In this document: one piece after another, positions 43,301 to 55,080 of the stretch
How positions within the stretch are numbered: position 1 is the first letter of the stretch
Layout: every line of letters starts with the position of its first letter
Origin: Pseudoneurospora amorphoporcata
Lineage: Eukaryota > Ascomycota > Sordariomycetes > Sordariales > Sordariaceae
Reading direction: 5' to 3'
Length of the DNA: 64,000 nucleotides
NCBI GenBank assembly: GCA_033297205.1
Contig: MU859209.1
Span: 1-64,000, forward strand
The notes under the pieces: generated by a model
What the model was told of the DNA's origin: nothing
Seen by the model: only the letters and a program-made list of their open reading frames with translations
The model's database searches: none
Made by a program: the position numbers and the translations under genes

Positions 43301-46300
43301 TTTCTCCAACTTTGGATATGCACCCCTCGATCGATGGAGATTCGTGATCACAAACAGCGGGGTTTAACCCCACGCTTTTTTCCTTTACCGATGCGGGGAG
43401 GAATTGTCCATTGGATGAGGTGATCCTGACACGATCGACTGTCAATCGGGATATCTCCTCATGATATCAGTCGATGTTCTTGATACATAGGAGTCAACGT
43501 CCGATAAGTGATAGGCGCTGACCTCGAGATAAGGTTTGGCAGTCTGGTTGATCAAAAGCGGGAGATCAACTGGTGAGACCTCCAAGACCGCAGTAGTGTC
43601 GGCAGCTGTCAATCTTTCGACGCGAGGGTTTGGCGGCTGGCGGCTGAAAAAGAGGTCATCTCGGACCGTTCACCGTAGCCTTCTGAAGACGGTGAAAGAT
43701 GGTAGTAAATGGGGGGACAGTGTTCACAAACTGTACGTATCGTCAAGTCTGATCACAGCCTTGTCCTGGTCGTCGTGAACAACACACTGACCACTGCATT
43801 CTCTCACCTGGATATCCTTGATAGTGGATGCATTGAAATCCATAGTCAGGGGCCTTGCCGTGCCGACCTTTCCATTTTTCTTGACGTTGCCGCTTGTTGA
43901 TGACCGCCCTGTGATTATTTCTGCCAACACTAAAAGAGTGCGACTTGCGACTGCGACTGCGGCGACACAGCAACCACTGCACAAAGAGGAGAAAGGAGGA
44001 ATGCAAGCGAGCAAACGTGATTGGATAGTCGGGCCCTTTTTCTCTCCCTTCATTGGCTGTCGAGGCGTGGTTGTCTGACTGTCGATCAGCACAAAAACTG
44101 GCGGCGCTGCGAGGCCTTTACAAGTCCAAGGCTCTCCCCCAGCCGTGTCTCCCTTTCCGACTCTTTGGGACTCTGTCTCCGGCCCGAACGTAGACACAAC
44201 ACGGGCGCGTATTCCGAACAAGTTGAATGAAAAGAAAGCCAAAATTCATCAACACAGCAAAGCGTCTGGACATACGGGGAAGAATAGGTAGGCACCTATC
44301 ACGAGAGAATCAGTGCAATTGCGAACCATCACACTGTCAACACTCCACCGCCATTATGAGGGAAACCTTTTTGGCAGCGCTTTCCTGCAGTCACTTTTGC
44401 GAGCTTGGGCCAGGCCGCTTGGCACGCTCTTGGCATCAGCGGATAAAGTGGGGTACCTCTTAGCGCTCTTTTGTCTTCTCCACTTTCTCCAAGCCCCACC
44501 TGTTGTCCTCGCCTGAGTTCGACCAATGGATAGTACGCCAAGGCATTCTTATCTCTGCCGCCTTGCGCTTGAGTGTAATCCCGGTCAGTTGCTTAGCGGC
44601 TGGCCCAAGGGTCAGAGGCCAAGGAACCATCCCGGACGTGCCACGATTGCTCACCAAAAACGCCGATTGCAACCGTCTGCTTTGAAACGCAGCCCTACGT
44701 CATGGAACCCCAAATGCGACTTTCAAAAGGGAAAAAAAAAAAAAAAATTGGAGAATGCCGCGAGCGGGGATTGAATTCCATTGCTCTGCCAATATCAGAT
44801 TCTCACAACTTGCCGTGCGAAAGACAAAGAAACCACTGCTCAAGAGTCAGTCTCCAACGAACAGCAAACAACGGAGGGAACTCCTCACCTCCTCATTTTA
44901 CATGTGCACTGCAACTGCAAATGCAGCTGAGTGCAGTGCAGCGAAATGCAGAGGCAGTCAACGCGGTGCCATCCGATGTCGTGTACAGTAAAAAGTCCGG
45001 ATACCCGAACCAAATCGGTGGTGAGATCGGTAATCACGTTTTCATTCTCAACCCCGGAATGTCGGACCACTCGGAACTGCTGTAAGAGGAAAACCCTTCA
45101 TCACATCATCGTCAAACGACATTTGCATTGCATTTTGCGGGGAAACGGGAAACCTCTTTTGACCTTTTTCGTTTTGTTTGGTTTTGCAAAAAGAGTACCC
45201 TTTCCCCGACGGACCCTTTGCGGACGGGAATCGCGGGTCGGAGCTGTTTCACGGCGGTCCGGGGGTTTAAGTCTTCCCGTGCCCGACCCCGTACGTAATT
45301 GGTTCGTGCTCCATTTCCCCGCCCCGAACACATAGCCAGGCCGCGGGGTTTTGAAAGCAAGGCCCGGTCTGCCCCCGCGCTTCCCCCGTCTGTCCCCCGG
45401 CGTTTGTTGGTGATGTTGTCCTTGTTGGCGCCGGCCTAAATATCGGCGGGAATATAGAGCTCCGGCCGTTGGGCTTGTTAGGTAGTTCACTCAGACGTGC
45501 ATTTAGTGAGACGGGAATACCGCCTACCGGATGCGTATGTATATCTGCTCTGATATCACCAGCGGGAGTTCTGGGCTCTTCAGTACATACTACGCCCAGT
45601 ATCCATCATTGCGCCGACTTGAGGCCGGCACCAGCCTCGCCAACAGCACCGGGAGGGGGGGAATCGCGGGGCCACACGGGGAAAAATTCCGGGATTAAGA
45701 CCGGCGAGGCCGGGGGAACGGCGCGGTAAAGTTACAGTACGATTCCGGTAAGCTGTCTCGTGAAACGCCGCCCACTTCCTTTATATGCAAACCAAATCAC
45801 ATATCACCAAAAGCACAGGGTAAGAAACGGCCATGGCGACCGCCGCCAAAACGGAGGACAGTCTCCCCTTCGACCATGTCTACTTTTTTCACTATTTCGT
45901 GCAGTAGTTCGCAGTTTCCACTCTCTCTTAGTCGGTTATAGTAACTCGTACGTCGCCGGTGAAAAGCTCCGGCTGTCGGGCGGCCCCCCCGCGCTCTCCG
46001 CGGCCACTCACCGGCAAAGCACCTACAGTACTTGTCACTGATGCGGGGCGAGCCTCTTCTGCAAAACGTGGGGATATCAAGATGAGAGACATTTGTGCGC
46101 GGGATAATGGACAGGTGTGATATTCGTGGTGTGTGTGGGATCGTGGGATGATGTGACTTGGAAGATCATAACCCCGCGCGCTTAGCATCCATCTAGTCTA
46201 GGCATCCTGGCGAATATTACCCTCGCTCCTTCGAGTAGAGCAAAGCATAGGGGAAATAACGGAGAATATTGTGCGGTTGATGGTTTATGTAATATCTTTT

Positions 46301-48120
46301 TTGGCACCATTGACTGCGAACTCACCGGATGTGCTGAAGCGTGTCGGATTGTCTGCTTTGGGTTTCTAGTTCCATCTTTGTAACTCTGTTCGAAAGATAA
46401 TGCCCAAACTCCATCAGACCATCTGACCATCAACGACATTTCCCCCCTTCTCCCCACGAAACATTTCATCCCGTCGTGAACTCCAAACGCTGGTGGTGAG
46501 CTCCGAGTCTAACAACATCCCTGCCCCCATCTTCAGCCATATTATTGGCCAAACGTCAAAAAGCGTTACCATCGCCGCACTAACACAAATTCGGCCCCTC
46601 TCTCCCAACCTAGCATTTGAAGGCACACGGAAAATAGCAACACCACGGCCACAAAAAAGTTGGCCAACCCCCCTGCTCATCATTACGGCCTGCACCCAAA
46701 AATTTTGCAGCAATTTTGCAGAGAACTCCCAAGTCTAGGACTTGACTTGCATGAAAACGGACCAGGAAGACGAGACAAGACTATTGGTTGTAACGAAACT
46801 TGGTCGACCTGGTCGGCGGCAAGTCTCGTCCGTTGTTGAGATCGTCATTATGCTAGTTATCGGTTATAGAGGATGAAAGTCCGTTGCTTTTCAGACCCAA
46901 ACGTTAGGCTTGGCAATTGCTTTGTGTACCTACCTCCACTCCATTGCCCGTCACATAACCGACTTTACTGCCAACAAAGGTAAGTACCTAAGGTAGGTAG
47001 CCAACAAGAATCATGTTGGTACGTAAGGTAACCAAGCGCTATACAACGCCCCCAAAACAACTACCTACATCTCTCACTCTACCTACTTTTAACAAAATCA
47101 TTACAGCCGGGACGGACTTGCAACACTTTCGGAGATTGAGACGGACTCGTGCTGGTTACCCTGGTTACCAAAATCCGATGCTAGGGTCGCTAGCGCACTC
47201 CTCCCATGCGAACGGCTGCACATTTGGGCGCATTTGGGAGACCGACCGACGGGACCGTCCCTCGTAAGTGGGGGCAATTCGCAACCTCCCTCCTCCATGG
47301 CACGCAACTAGTCTAACTTCCACTTCCAATCCCAAGCCTTCACTTGTCGTCGACCTAGGTAGTTAACTCGACCCGGGCCCCCCTCCTTCACACTGCAGAC
47401 GGACGAGTCGTTGGACCGCTACTTAGAACTCGGCGGGTCTGCTGGCTGCTGCTGGAATAAGGGGCAGAGCAGAAAGATGGCGGGTGAAAATGTCAAGGTC
47501 CAATAGGATGGATGGAAGAAAAGTGAGGATGGTCAGTTTGGTAGATTTGGGAAGGCACTATTCCCACACTGGACAGTCCCGCTCTTTTCGATATCGAGAT
47601 TCCAAGATTCCATTCCATTTCAATGAACATTTTCAGGTTTCGGCGTCTCCCTCGTCGAGCCGAGGTAACAAAACGACAAAGTCCCTGCTTCTCGTTTATC
47701 GTTTACGAGATCGCAAAGGGTCTTTTGAATGAAGCGAATCCCTGAAGTCCCTGACTTCTTTGGTGTTGTTTGTGACCGATTTTTGTGACCGGATCCTTAT
47801 CGTGTACTTACTTGCCTTATCGCCCTTATCGGGTCTAACTCTCGTCCTCTACTCCACTGTTAACAAAGGTATCCGCCATGGAACCTAACTAAGGCAGGAG
47901 AACTTGCCTTTTTGGGTTCCTCCTGCTTTTCCATCTCGTATCCGTCGAATTTTGATTATAAAGAGGAGCGTTTCCTCCTTGTATGATCCATCCACTTTCC
48001 AAGGCTAGACGTAGGTAGACGGAGATAGTACCTCTGCTAGTGCAAGAAGCGAGCCAGGTAGGTAGGTAGGGCTTGGTGTTTTCTCATCCTGATTGTTAGT
48101 TAGTTGTATCACGCATTTCT
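40310..48120. other. Gene-free stretch 3
   Basis: About 7.8 kb with no gene I can support. Frames of 194 (42290-42874, minus) and 174 (42725-43249, plus) codons overlap each other on opposite strands and read as random sequence. Contains (CCA)n near 40738-40752, a 15-A run at 44733-44747 and GC-rich patches at 45200-45480 and 45600-45740. GGTAGGTA runs lie near 46990. Confidence 0.45.
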
Positions 48121-48132
48121 CCCCCCCCCCCC
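48121..48132 (+). repeat. Poly-C tract
   Basis: Twelve consecutive C, preceded by CATTTCT. Just upstream (48059-48068) is a GTAGGTAGGTAGG run. Confidence 0.9.
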
Positions 48133-51100
48133 GTTTCGTACCCATAATTTTGATAACAATGGAGCAAATTCCCTATTGCGCCCCAAGGAAGGATGATGTT
48201 GGTCCAGGTTGATATGGTGGTAGGTGGTATCGGATGCTCATTCTTTACCCGCGCTATGGAGTAAACATCATGCGCCTTCCTAATATTCTTCATTGCTCCA
48301 GTCATCGAGCGGGGAGGAAAACATTTTGGGCAGAGTGCCCACTCCGCTTTATATTAAAGGCCGTGGTAATGACTGTGACGACAGCCTCACCTTGCATTCG
48401 GGCATTGCATTTTCCGCGCTATTCGGCCATCTAGCGTCCATGCTGTAGTAGTGATGTGGACTTTGACATTGTCCATGATTTGTGCATGCCTGGACATTCA
48501 GCCTTTTCGCTCCACCGAAAATGATATGGAAGAGGGGAAACGGCGTCTTTCAACCCAGTGGAACAATATCTGGATAATACTTTGCTCACATTATACACAC
48601 ACTCGCGGATAGTTCACCCCCCGACCAAGCAAGGCGGATCGGATCGTGCACGCATAACTTTGCGGCGACACTGCAGATCATGGTCATGGTTGATGAACCA
48701 CCACTGCCTTGCCGATAGGGTGGCCGCAGAATTCGACAGTGGGCGGAGTCGAAGTTGTACGACAGGTTCTGTGCCATGCCCAGGATTTCGCCAGCTCTTC
48801 TTTTTCACCATCATTGCGTCCCGGAGTTGATGACCCGTCATTCTGATGGCGCGTTTTCTCCCCCTCCTCAGCCCGCACCTGGAAGCTCCAAGATCCGAAT
48901 CTCTGGACTCGAACCATCTTTGGATAGGAGACAGAGGGAAAAGTAAAGTCCACCACGTGCTGGTCGAATGGATTGCGAGAATAGGAACCAGGAAAGAAGG
49001 CATCCAGACGAGGTGATTGGACAATCCCTCTTCTTGTCAACCACAGAGAAAGTGAGACATGAGGGGCAAGGCGCAAGCTGTCGTTGTTGAGCTTCTCCTA
49101 GCCCCGCGCCTGCTGGAGTATACTTGTTTCGACCTCCATGTTTTGTCTTGTGCGACTCAGACGTCTTTCTCCTCTGGTGGTCATTTCTTTGTCTGCTGAG
49201 GTTTCGAGATCGCTTGTCTGCTTCTTCGCGGTGAGGAGGTCTCCTCCTGCGAACTCGGCCGCGACAAGGCAGGCAGCGCGCGGCGCCAAGAGAAGGAGGC
49301 GCCCAGGGCAGGAAGGCCAGAAGGTCTAGGGTTGCAGGCCGAGCGACAGGATTCCATTTCTGGGATTCGCAAAGATGTACAGGTACATTGGCCAATCGGT
49401 CAGCTCCTCGCTTGGTCGCTTCGGTCGCTTGGGAGCATGGTGGGATTGTGGGACGATTACGAGAGAACCTTGAAACGACGAACGGTATTTGTTAGCATGG
49501 TGCTTTGTTTCTTGCGTAGGGCATCAGCCAAATGAGGAAAACAGGGAGCAGAGCAAGTGATCAGCGCGTATTGTAGTGAATAGTGGACTGAGGCGGCTCA
49601 ACTGATGACCGATTTTGCACACGAGCGACCGAGTCTCGAACGAATCGTCGATGAAAGTGGAATTGAATTCGAAAAAGAAAACCAAAAAAAAAGGACACTG
49701 TTTCCAAATGCGAGATGCTGGATGCTGATCTGCCGTGGGTGTGGATTCTTAAAGTAGCAAAGTGGATTTCGAAATGGAGTTCAGTTCGAGAACTGGGAAA
49801 ACTGAAGGGAAAACGGCACAGAACTAAACAGTGCGTTGTTGTACACAGTACGAGAGCGGAATTTGGTCGGACTTGGGTCTGGGATCTTTGGAACGGAGGG
49901 CGCGGAATTGTGTGAAGACTGAAGACGGCATGGACGGAGACTGTGTGTCGAGATGTTGACCCGGAGAGGATGGAATGGAGTTCGAGATGGAGAACGGGCA
50001 CGCGTGGATGTAGCAGATTACAGCGACAGTGACGCAGTGACAAAAAACTCGTCAGCAGTCCTGTTAGCACGTGGCCCCCATTCTTGACCCACCACTTTCA
50101 CAAAAGCTTCAGTTGACGGGAAGTGGAAGTCGCCTGTAAGCGCAATTAAACCAGGGCTTGTGAACTTCAATGGGAACGGGGATGATACGGACGGACGAGA
50201 AGGAAGGAAGGTGGAAGGGACGGCGCGGCACACGATAGACGATAGGCTACGGACGGGGCGGGAGCTAGCTGAGGCAGAGCCGGCTCAAGGAAGTGAAGTC
50301 AAGCACATAATCAAAAATGGTCTCGTGATGCGTTTTTGTGGTGTTTAACTCGTGACTTCCGTGTTTCAACCATGATTTTGTGCCTGGTTCCTGGGTTTAG
50401 GCCAGTCTTCCACATTCCAACATCTAGTTCCGTTTCATACAAATCCCAGGGAGGAGAGCCACATCCCGGCCGGTGATCGATGACGATTGCATCCATCCCA
50501 TTCCGGGTGGTTTGGTTGGTGCAATACCTACCTTTTCCCATCATAAACAGACGAAGACAGTGAACGTTTGCTACCGATGGTGCGCTTTGGAAACGAGGCA
50601 CATCAAGAACCGCATCAACTGATCAAAGACCGATTTGATAGTTCAGGGACACGGACGCCAGCGGATGTCGGATTTCGGAACCAACAACATGCTACTGCAG
50701 CATCTCCCCATGGGGAAGTCGAAGACATGGCTTTGACATGACATTGACCATGTTCTACGTTGTTCCTTGTTCTTTGAGTTGTTAGTTTTGCCCAACAGCA
50801 GACATAACCTATCCGGGCCGTCCGCGGCTGTCCGTGGCTGGCGATATGATCAGCCCTGTGTCCAATATTGGACTGCAAACTTGGCTGGCGCAGACAGAAA
50901 AAATGCTACCGCCGTCTTGAGAGATCATCCACAAGTCAACCCTATAACATACGCAACGTGAGACCGAGTCACGAGTCGTTTGAAGTAGAGCAGACAAATA
51001 CTGGTTGATAAGATATCAATGCTCAGTTGGTTATGAAGCTGTCGTGCATTGGTGGCGTTGACCTGTCAGACTTGATGGTCCCGTCTCTTTGGTACCTTGA

Positions 51101-54100
51101 GGTCGGCCATGTGAGGCCCCGGAGAGTCAATGTTTGCTGATGAAAACGTCCCATCCCGAGAAACGGTGAACACGGCGCGCACGGTGAGCGAATTCGATGG
51201 TGAGACAGACGGAGAGGAGCATCCATCCAGCCCAGCCCGGAAGGTTGGGAATGCCACAGCAACCAAAGTTCATGAAAGGTGCCGGGTTGACCGGAGATGA
51301 TTATTTTGCATGAATCTCTGTCGGTCCGAAGCATGATCCCACGGCAACGGATGTTCGCTGCTGCCCTGCTGACGTGAGGTGCGTGCTTTGTGATGTATGT
51401 ATGGGCTGCACACTCCCCATCATCATCGTCGTCGGCGAGAATCGTGCTCAACATCTGGTCACGGTCACGAAAGAAAGACATTGCGAGACGGAACGAATGA
51501 CAGTTCCAATAGGTTGGGATAACCTCGCATGTATACGGTCTGCAATGCCAGATGAAGAGACATGATGCATCTTGGTGGTGTTTGCAGTAGGAATTCTCCT
51601 TTGCTGCTTGGCGGTGACAGACAAAACTTGCGCTTTCGGAGCTCTGCACGGACCAAAAGTGAAGGGAGAAAAGACCCCCGCATTTTCGGCACACGGACGG
51701 AAAAACCCACAGTTAACCCTGACAACTCGAACCCTGAGAAACAGGCAGACAAGATTGACGGCGGGGCAACTTCACCTTTGAGGTCCAAGCTCCTCGCAAT
51801 GCCGTTGATTTTCCTTCTCGTTTGCAACCTTGCGTTGCAGCATCTTGCAAATCCCATGCAGGGCTCATGATCTCATCAACCTTCAGGGTCTGAGGGTTCA
51901 ACTCCTGGAATCTTTTACGATATCAAAGTTGTTTGCCGGCCAAGATGGTATCAAAAACGGAGGTACCAAGCTGAACGCCAACGACGGCGACGGCGACATC
52001 CATCCCGACCACCCAAGTACCGTACTTGTACTGCTTGCAGCTCCATACCATCCAGAACAAGTCGAGCAAAAGTCCAGAAGAAAACCGACACGACCGGCAT
52101 CGATCGGACTTCCATACTGTACCGCACACTATGTCATGGCCCCGTCGCCTTCGGGCATCAAGGCGGCGGCGGCGATGGCGCCCTCTTTCCGAATTCCGCA
52201 ACTGCGCAGCCATGATTTCTTGCATCTTCCAAGGAAAAGTGACGAGTTCACCATGACCGATCCCACGATATCAGAGCCCAAACCCATCCCACTGCTGCCC
52301 CACCAAGCCGACCGAACGAACCGGACGAGGACGAGAGGGTCGAAGTGAGTCGCCAAGAGAGATCGAGCAAAGCCACTCGCCTCGGTAGCGAATCACAACA
52401 AGGAACAAGAGCAGCCAAATAGATAACAGGCCGTGGTGGACCGAGGTAGACGAGTCTGTTAGGCGCACTTGCTTGCCTTCAAATTGACTGCAGTGTAGCC
52501 CGACAGCGGCGCCCATCCAACTTCCAACAATGATGCCATGATACCCATGCATCCAAAAAGGAGGTCATCACCAATTCAGGACCGGCGGAAGGTTCCAAAG
52601 GATCCATAAAAACCATCAGGATCCACCTTCAAACCACCCCATTCACGGGTCCACTCCGTGATACAGGCTACAGCTAGTGCCAACAAATGCCGCCAGCCCA
52701 GGATTAGCAGCTGGGATTTTGCCTGGGTGCCGTGAAACGGTGAAAGGGCTGATAAGGATGAGGATGCCATGATAGGGCCCAAGAACGGCAGCGCAGAGAC
52801 CTTTTGTTGGGCAATACGAACATCCAACATGGGAATCTCTACATGTCTCTTTTCCATGTTTCTTTGCCTTTGGTACACTTTCCCCAGTCTCGATATCTTG
52901 TCCGTCTGTTGTTGCCCACACGCGCGGCGCTGGACTTGCATCAAGGCTATTTCTGGTAAAAAGTATCTCACGGAACAAAAAGGGAGGTGGGACTGGAACG
53001 GAAGATCGACAAGACTTCAACCTCATTCCCTGCTCAACTTCATGGTTTGGCAACACTCCGCCTTTCTTACGCAACCTCTCCTCCTCCTCCATCCTCGGCC
53101 TCGTCGTCGTCGTTAACGACCCCTTTCTTCCGCCTCTGTGGCAGGGAAACTAAATGCGGGGACAAACGACGTTGAGATAAACGCCAACACCAATGACATG
53201 GGAGGGTGGTGTTGCGGCAGGCGGCTCTGTTCTGCCGCCATTCGGTGGACGGATAGATCGTCGCATCCAAAGAATTGTCAGGCCCTAAAAAAGGGTCCGA
53301 CTGTTTCATTCCCATGCCCGCCGTTTCTCTCTCAAATCCGCCAGACCATCATCTGTGATCACCATGAATCAAGGTTCAGCTTCACGATCACGCATGAATC
53401 CGGCATTTACTACACTACACGCCCCCTTCTCGACATTGCACCATAGAACAATGATAGGGACGATCTAGGTAGTCTGTCTGGCACAGAGCTTGTACCTGTC
53501 GGAGGTTGCATTGCAACGTCCTAGCACCTTAGGCATCAACCAGAAGCTGATGAGGTGGCTAGTGGATCAACCTCGCATTGCCTACAAAAGGGATTGCAAG
53601 CCCCAGCAAACCACAGACCAGCTTGAAAGATTCTCACCAACGGCGACCGGGGAACAATAAGCCGCCCCGGCTCAAACAACAACACGCACCATGCAGCCGC
53701 AGATGGTCACCGGGGCACCAAACAACCAGTTGCAGAAACGAGACGACGACGACAGAAAATGAAAGTTAGCAAATGGAGGAGAGAGAAAAACACTGGCCTG
53801 CAGTTGCTATAGGTTGAACAAGCCGCGGAATCTGGGCACCGTCTCCACCTTTCGAGACACTCTCAAGGCAGTGTAGGTAGGTGGTGTACCACTGAGGCAC
53901 TGACGAACACGTGTAGAGCTGCTGAATGGAGTTTTCGAGCTCTCTTTGGTTGTTGTTGATGATGCTTCTTGGACGAGTTGGGGTTAACAAAGGACTTTTG
54001 GTGGCAAAACCTGAATCACCACTTGACGCTTGACGGCCTTGTGCGAATCTCACGGTGGTTGATGCAAGGCATAGTGTACGGTATACCAACCTCGCCAACC

Positions 54101-54663
54101 ACCGTCAACCACCGTGTCTAACCAGCCGGCCAGCGAGGTGTTGTTAAGCAGCAGCTACATATCTCTGCTGGCTGCCGGCCGACCGAAGGCAAAACTGACG
54201 ACACAGATGTTTTCAAACCCCTTCTCCACAAGAAGCGCCAACGCCAGCGGATATGTATGCGTCCGGTAAGGAACATGTGTAAGTCAACGCGGCCGGCGAC
54301 ACAGCACACAATTTCCTGGGGTAAAAGTACGGGGTAAACGGGGTATATGGGGTAAGGTATGCAAGTCCAACCCATTGATTGACAATCTCTTGGTGAAGGA
54401 TAACTGGACGATAGCGACGGACCACACACCGGAAGAATAACGACTCGAGACTGGACCACAAGATACAAGTGAACCACAAGGACCACCGGATAAAAAACTT
54501 GGATCGCAACAAGAAGACATGGACAAAGAAGGATAAACGGCCCGGTCGGCTGAGCAATGAACGTGCCTACTGTGCTGTGTGTCCCACGATCGTGTGATGT
54601 TTAACTAACGTGGACCAGTTGAGTTGACAACCACTAACCATACGTTTGGAGAGTTGGAGATAA
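48133..54663. other. Gene-free stretch 4
   Basis: About 6.5 kb without a credible gene. The longest frames are 223 codons at 51023-51694 (minus), 175 at 48868-49395 (minus) and 172 at 51830-52348 (plus). All have frequent Cys/His/Trp/Arg scatter typical of non-coding DNA and match nothing I know. Confidence 0.45.
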
Positions 54664-54862
54664 CATCGGGATACCAAGAACTGAACGACAAAAATCACAC
54701 AGAAAAAGCCTGATCAACAAATGGACGAAACATCGGGATACCAAGAACTGAAGGACAAAAATCACACAGAAAAAGCCGGATCAACACATGGACGAAACAT
54801 CCCGTCGGGATACCAAGAACTGAACGACAAAAATCAACAAGGAAACATAAAAGCCCGGATTT
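54664..54862 (+). repeat. Three-copy tandem repeat of about 67 bp
   Basis: The unit begins CATCGGGATACCAAGAACTG, continues AACGACAAAAATCACACAGA and ends near GGACGAAA. Copies begin at 54664 and 54731 (67 bases apart), and a third at about 54798 with a six-base insertion after CATCCCG and a decaying end. Copies 1 and 2 differ at only a few positions. There is no clear RIP signature, which fits a repeat too short to trigger it. Confidence 0.9.
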
Positions 54863-54899
54863 CGACTTCCGAAGTTTCAAACTTGGAACCGGGAGTCTA

Positions 54900-55080
54900 A
54901 GCTGAGAGGGACCCGTTTCATGTTCCTCAGTGCCGTGAGGAGTAAGAACGGCTCATCACGCTCGGCCCCTCACGGCCATGCCGGGGAGGCCTTGCTCTCA
55001 GAGTGCGGAAAGGGTACGCAGTCCGAACCTGCCCCTCATCTCGTCTCGTTGACTATGTACGAGACTTTCGTGAGGGGAAG
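54900..55080. other. Hairpin-rich patch
   Basis: Several perfect short inverted repeats cluster here. CCTCA/TGAGG lies at 54926-54941. CCCCTCA (55032-55038) pairs with TGAGGGG (55071-55077), with an inner TCTCG/CGAGA pair. A CGGCC/GGCC-rich segment lies in between. Composition is more GC-rich than the adjoining repeat. It could be a structured RNA, a small inverted-repeat element or chance. No Pol III boxes were recognised. Confidence 0.4.

Noticed and set aside
44755..44810. Sequence resembling a tRNA 3' end (GGGGATTGAATTCC)
   Set aside because: T-stem does not pair and no cloverleaf is possible.
48896..48925. tRNA-like T-arm (GGACTCGAACC) on the minus strand
   Set aside because: Only three of five stem pairs form and no D-arm or anticodon arm can be drawn.
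51023..51694. 223-codon minus-strand frame in the gene-free region
   Set aside because: Cys/His/Ser scatter without motif or coding-like third positions; not supported as a gene.
54664..54862. Tandem repeat as a CRISPR-like array
   Set aside because: Units abut directly without unique spacers, and the genome is eukaryotic.
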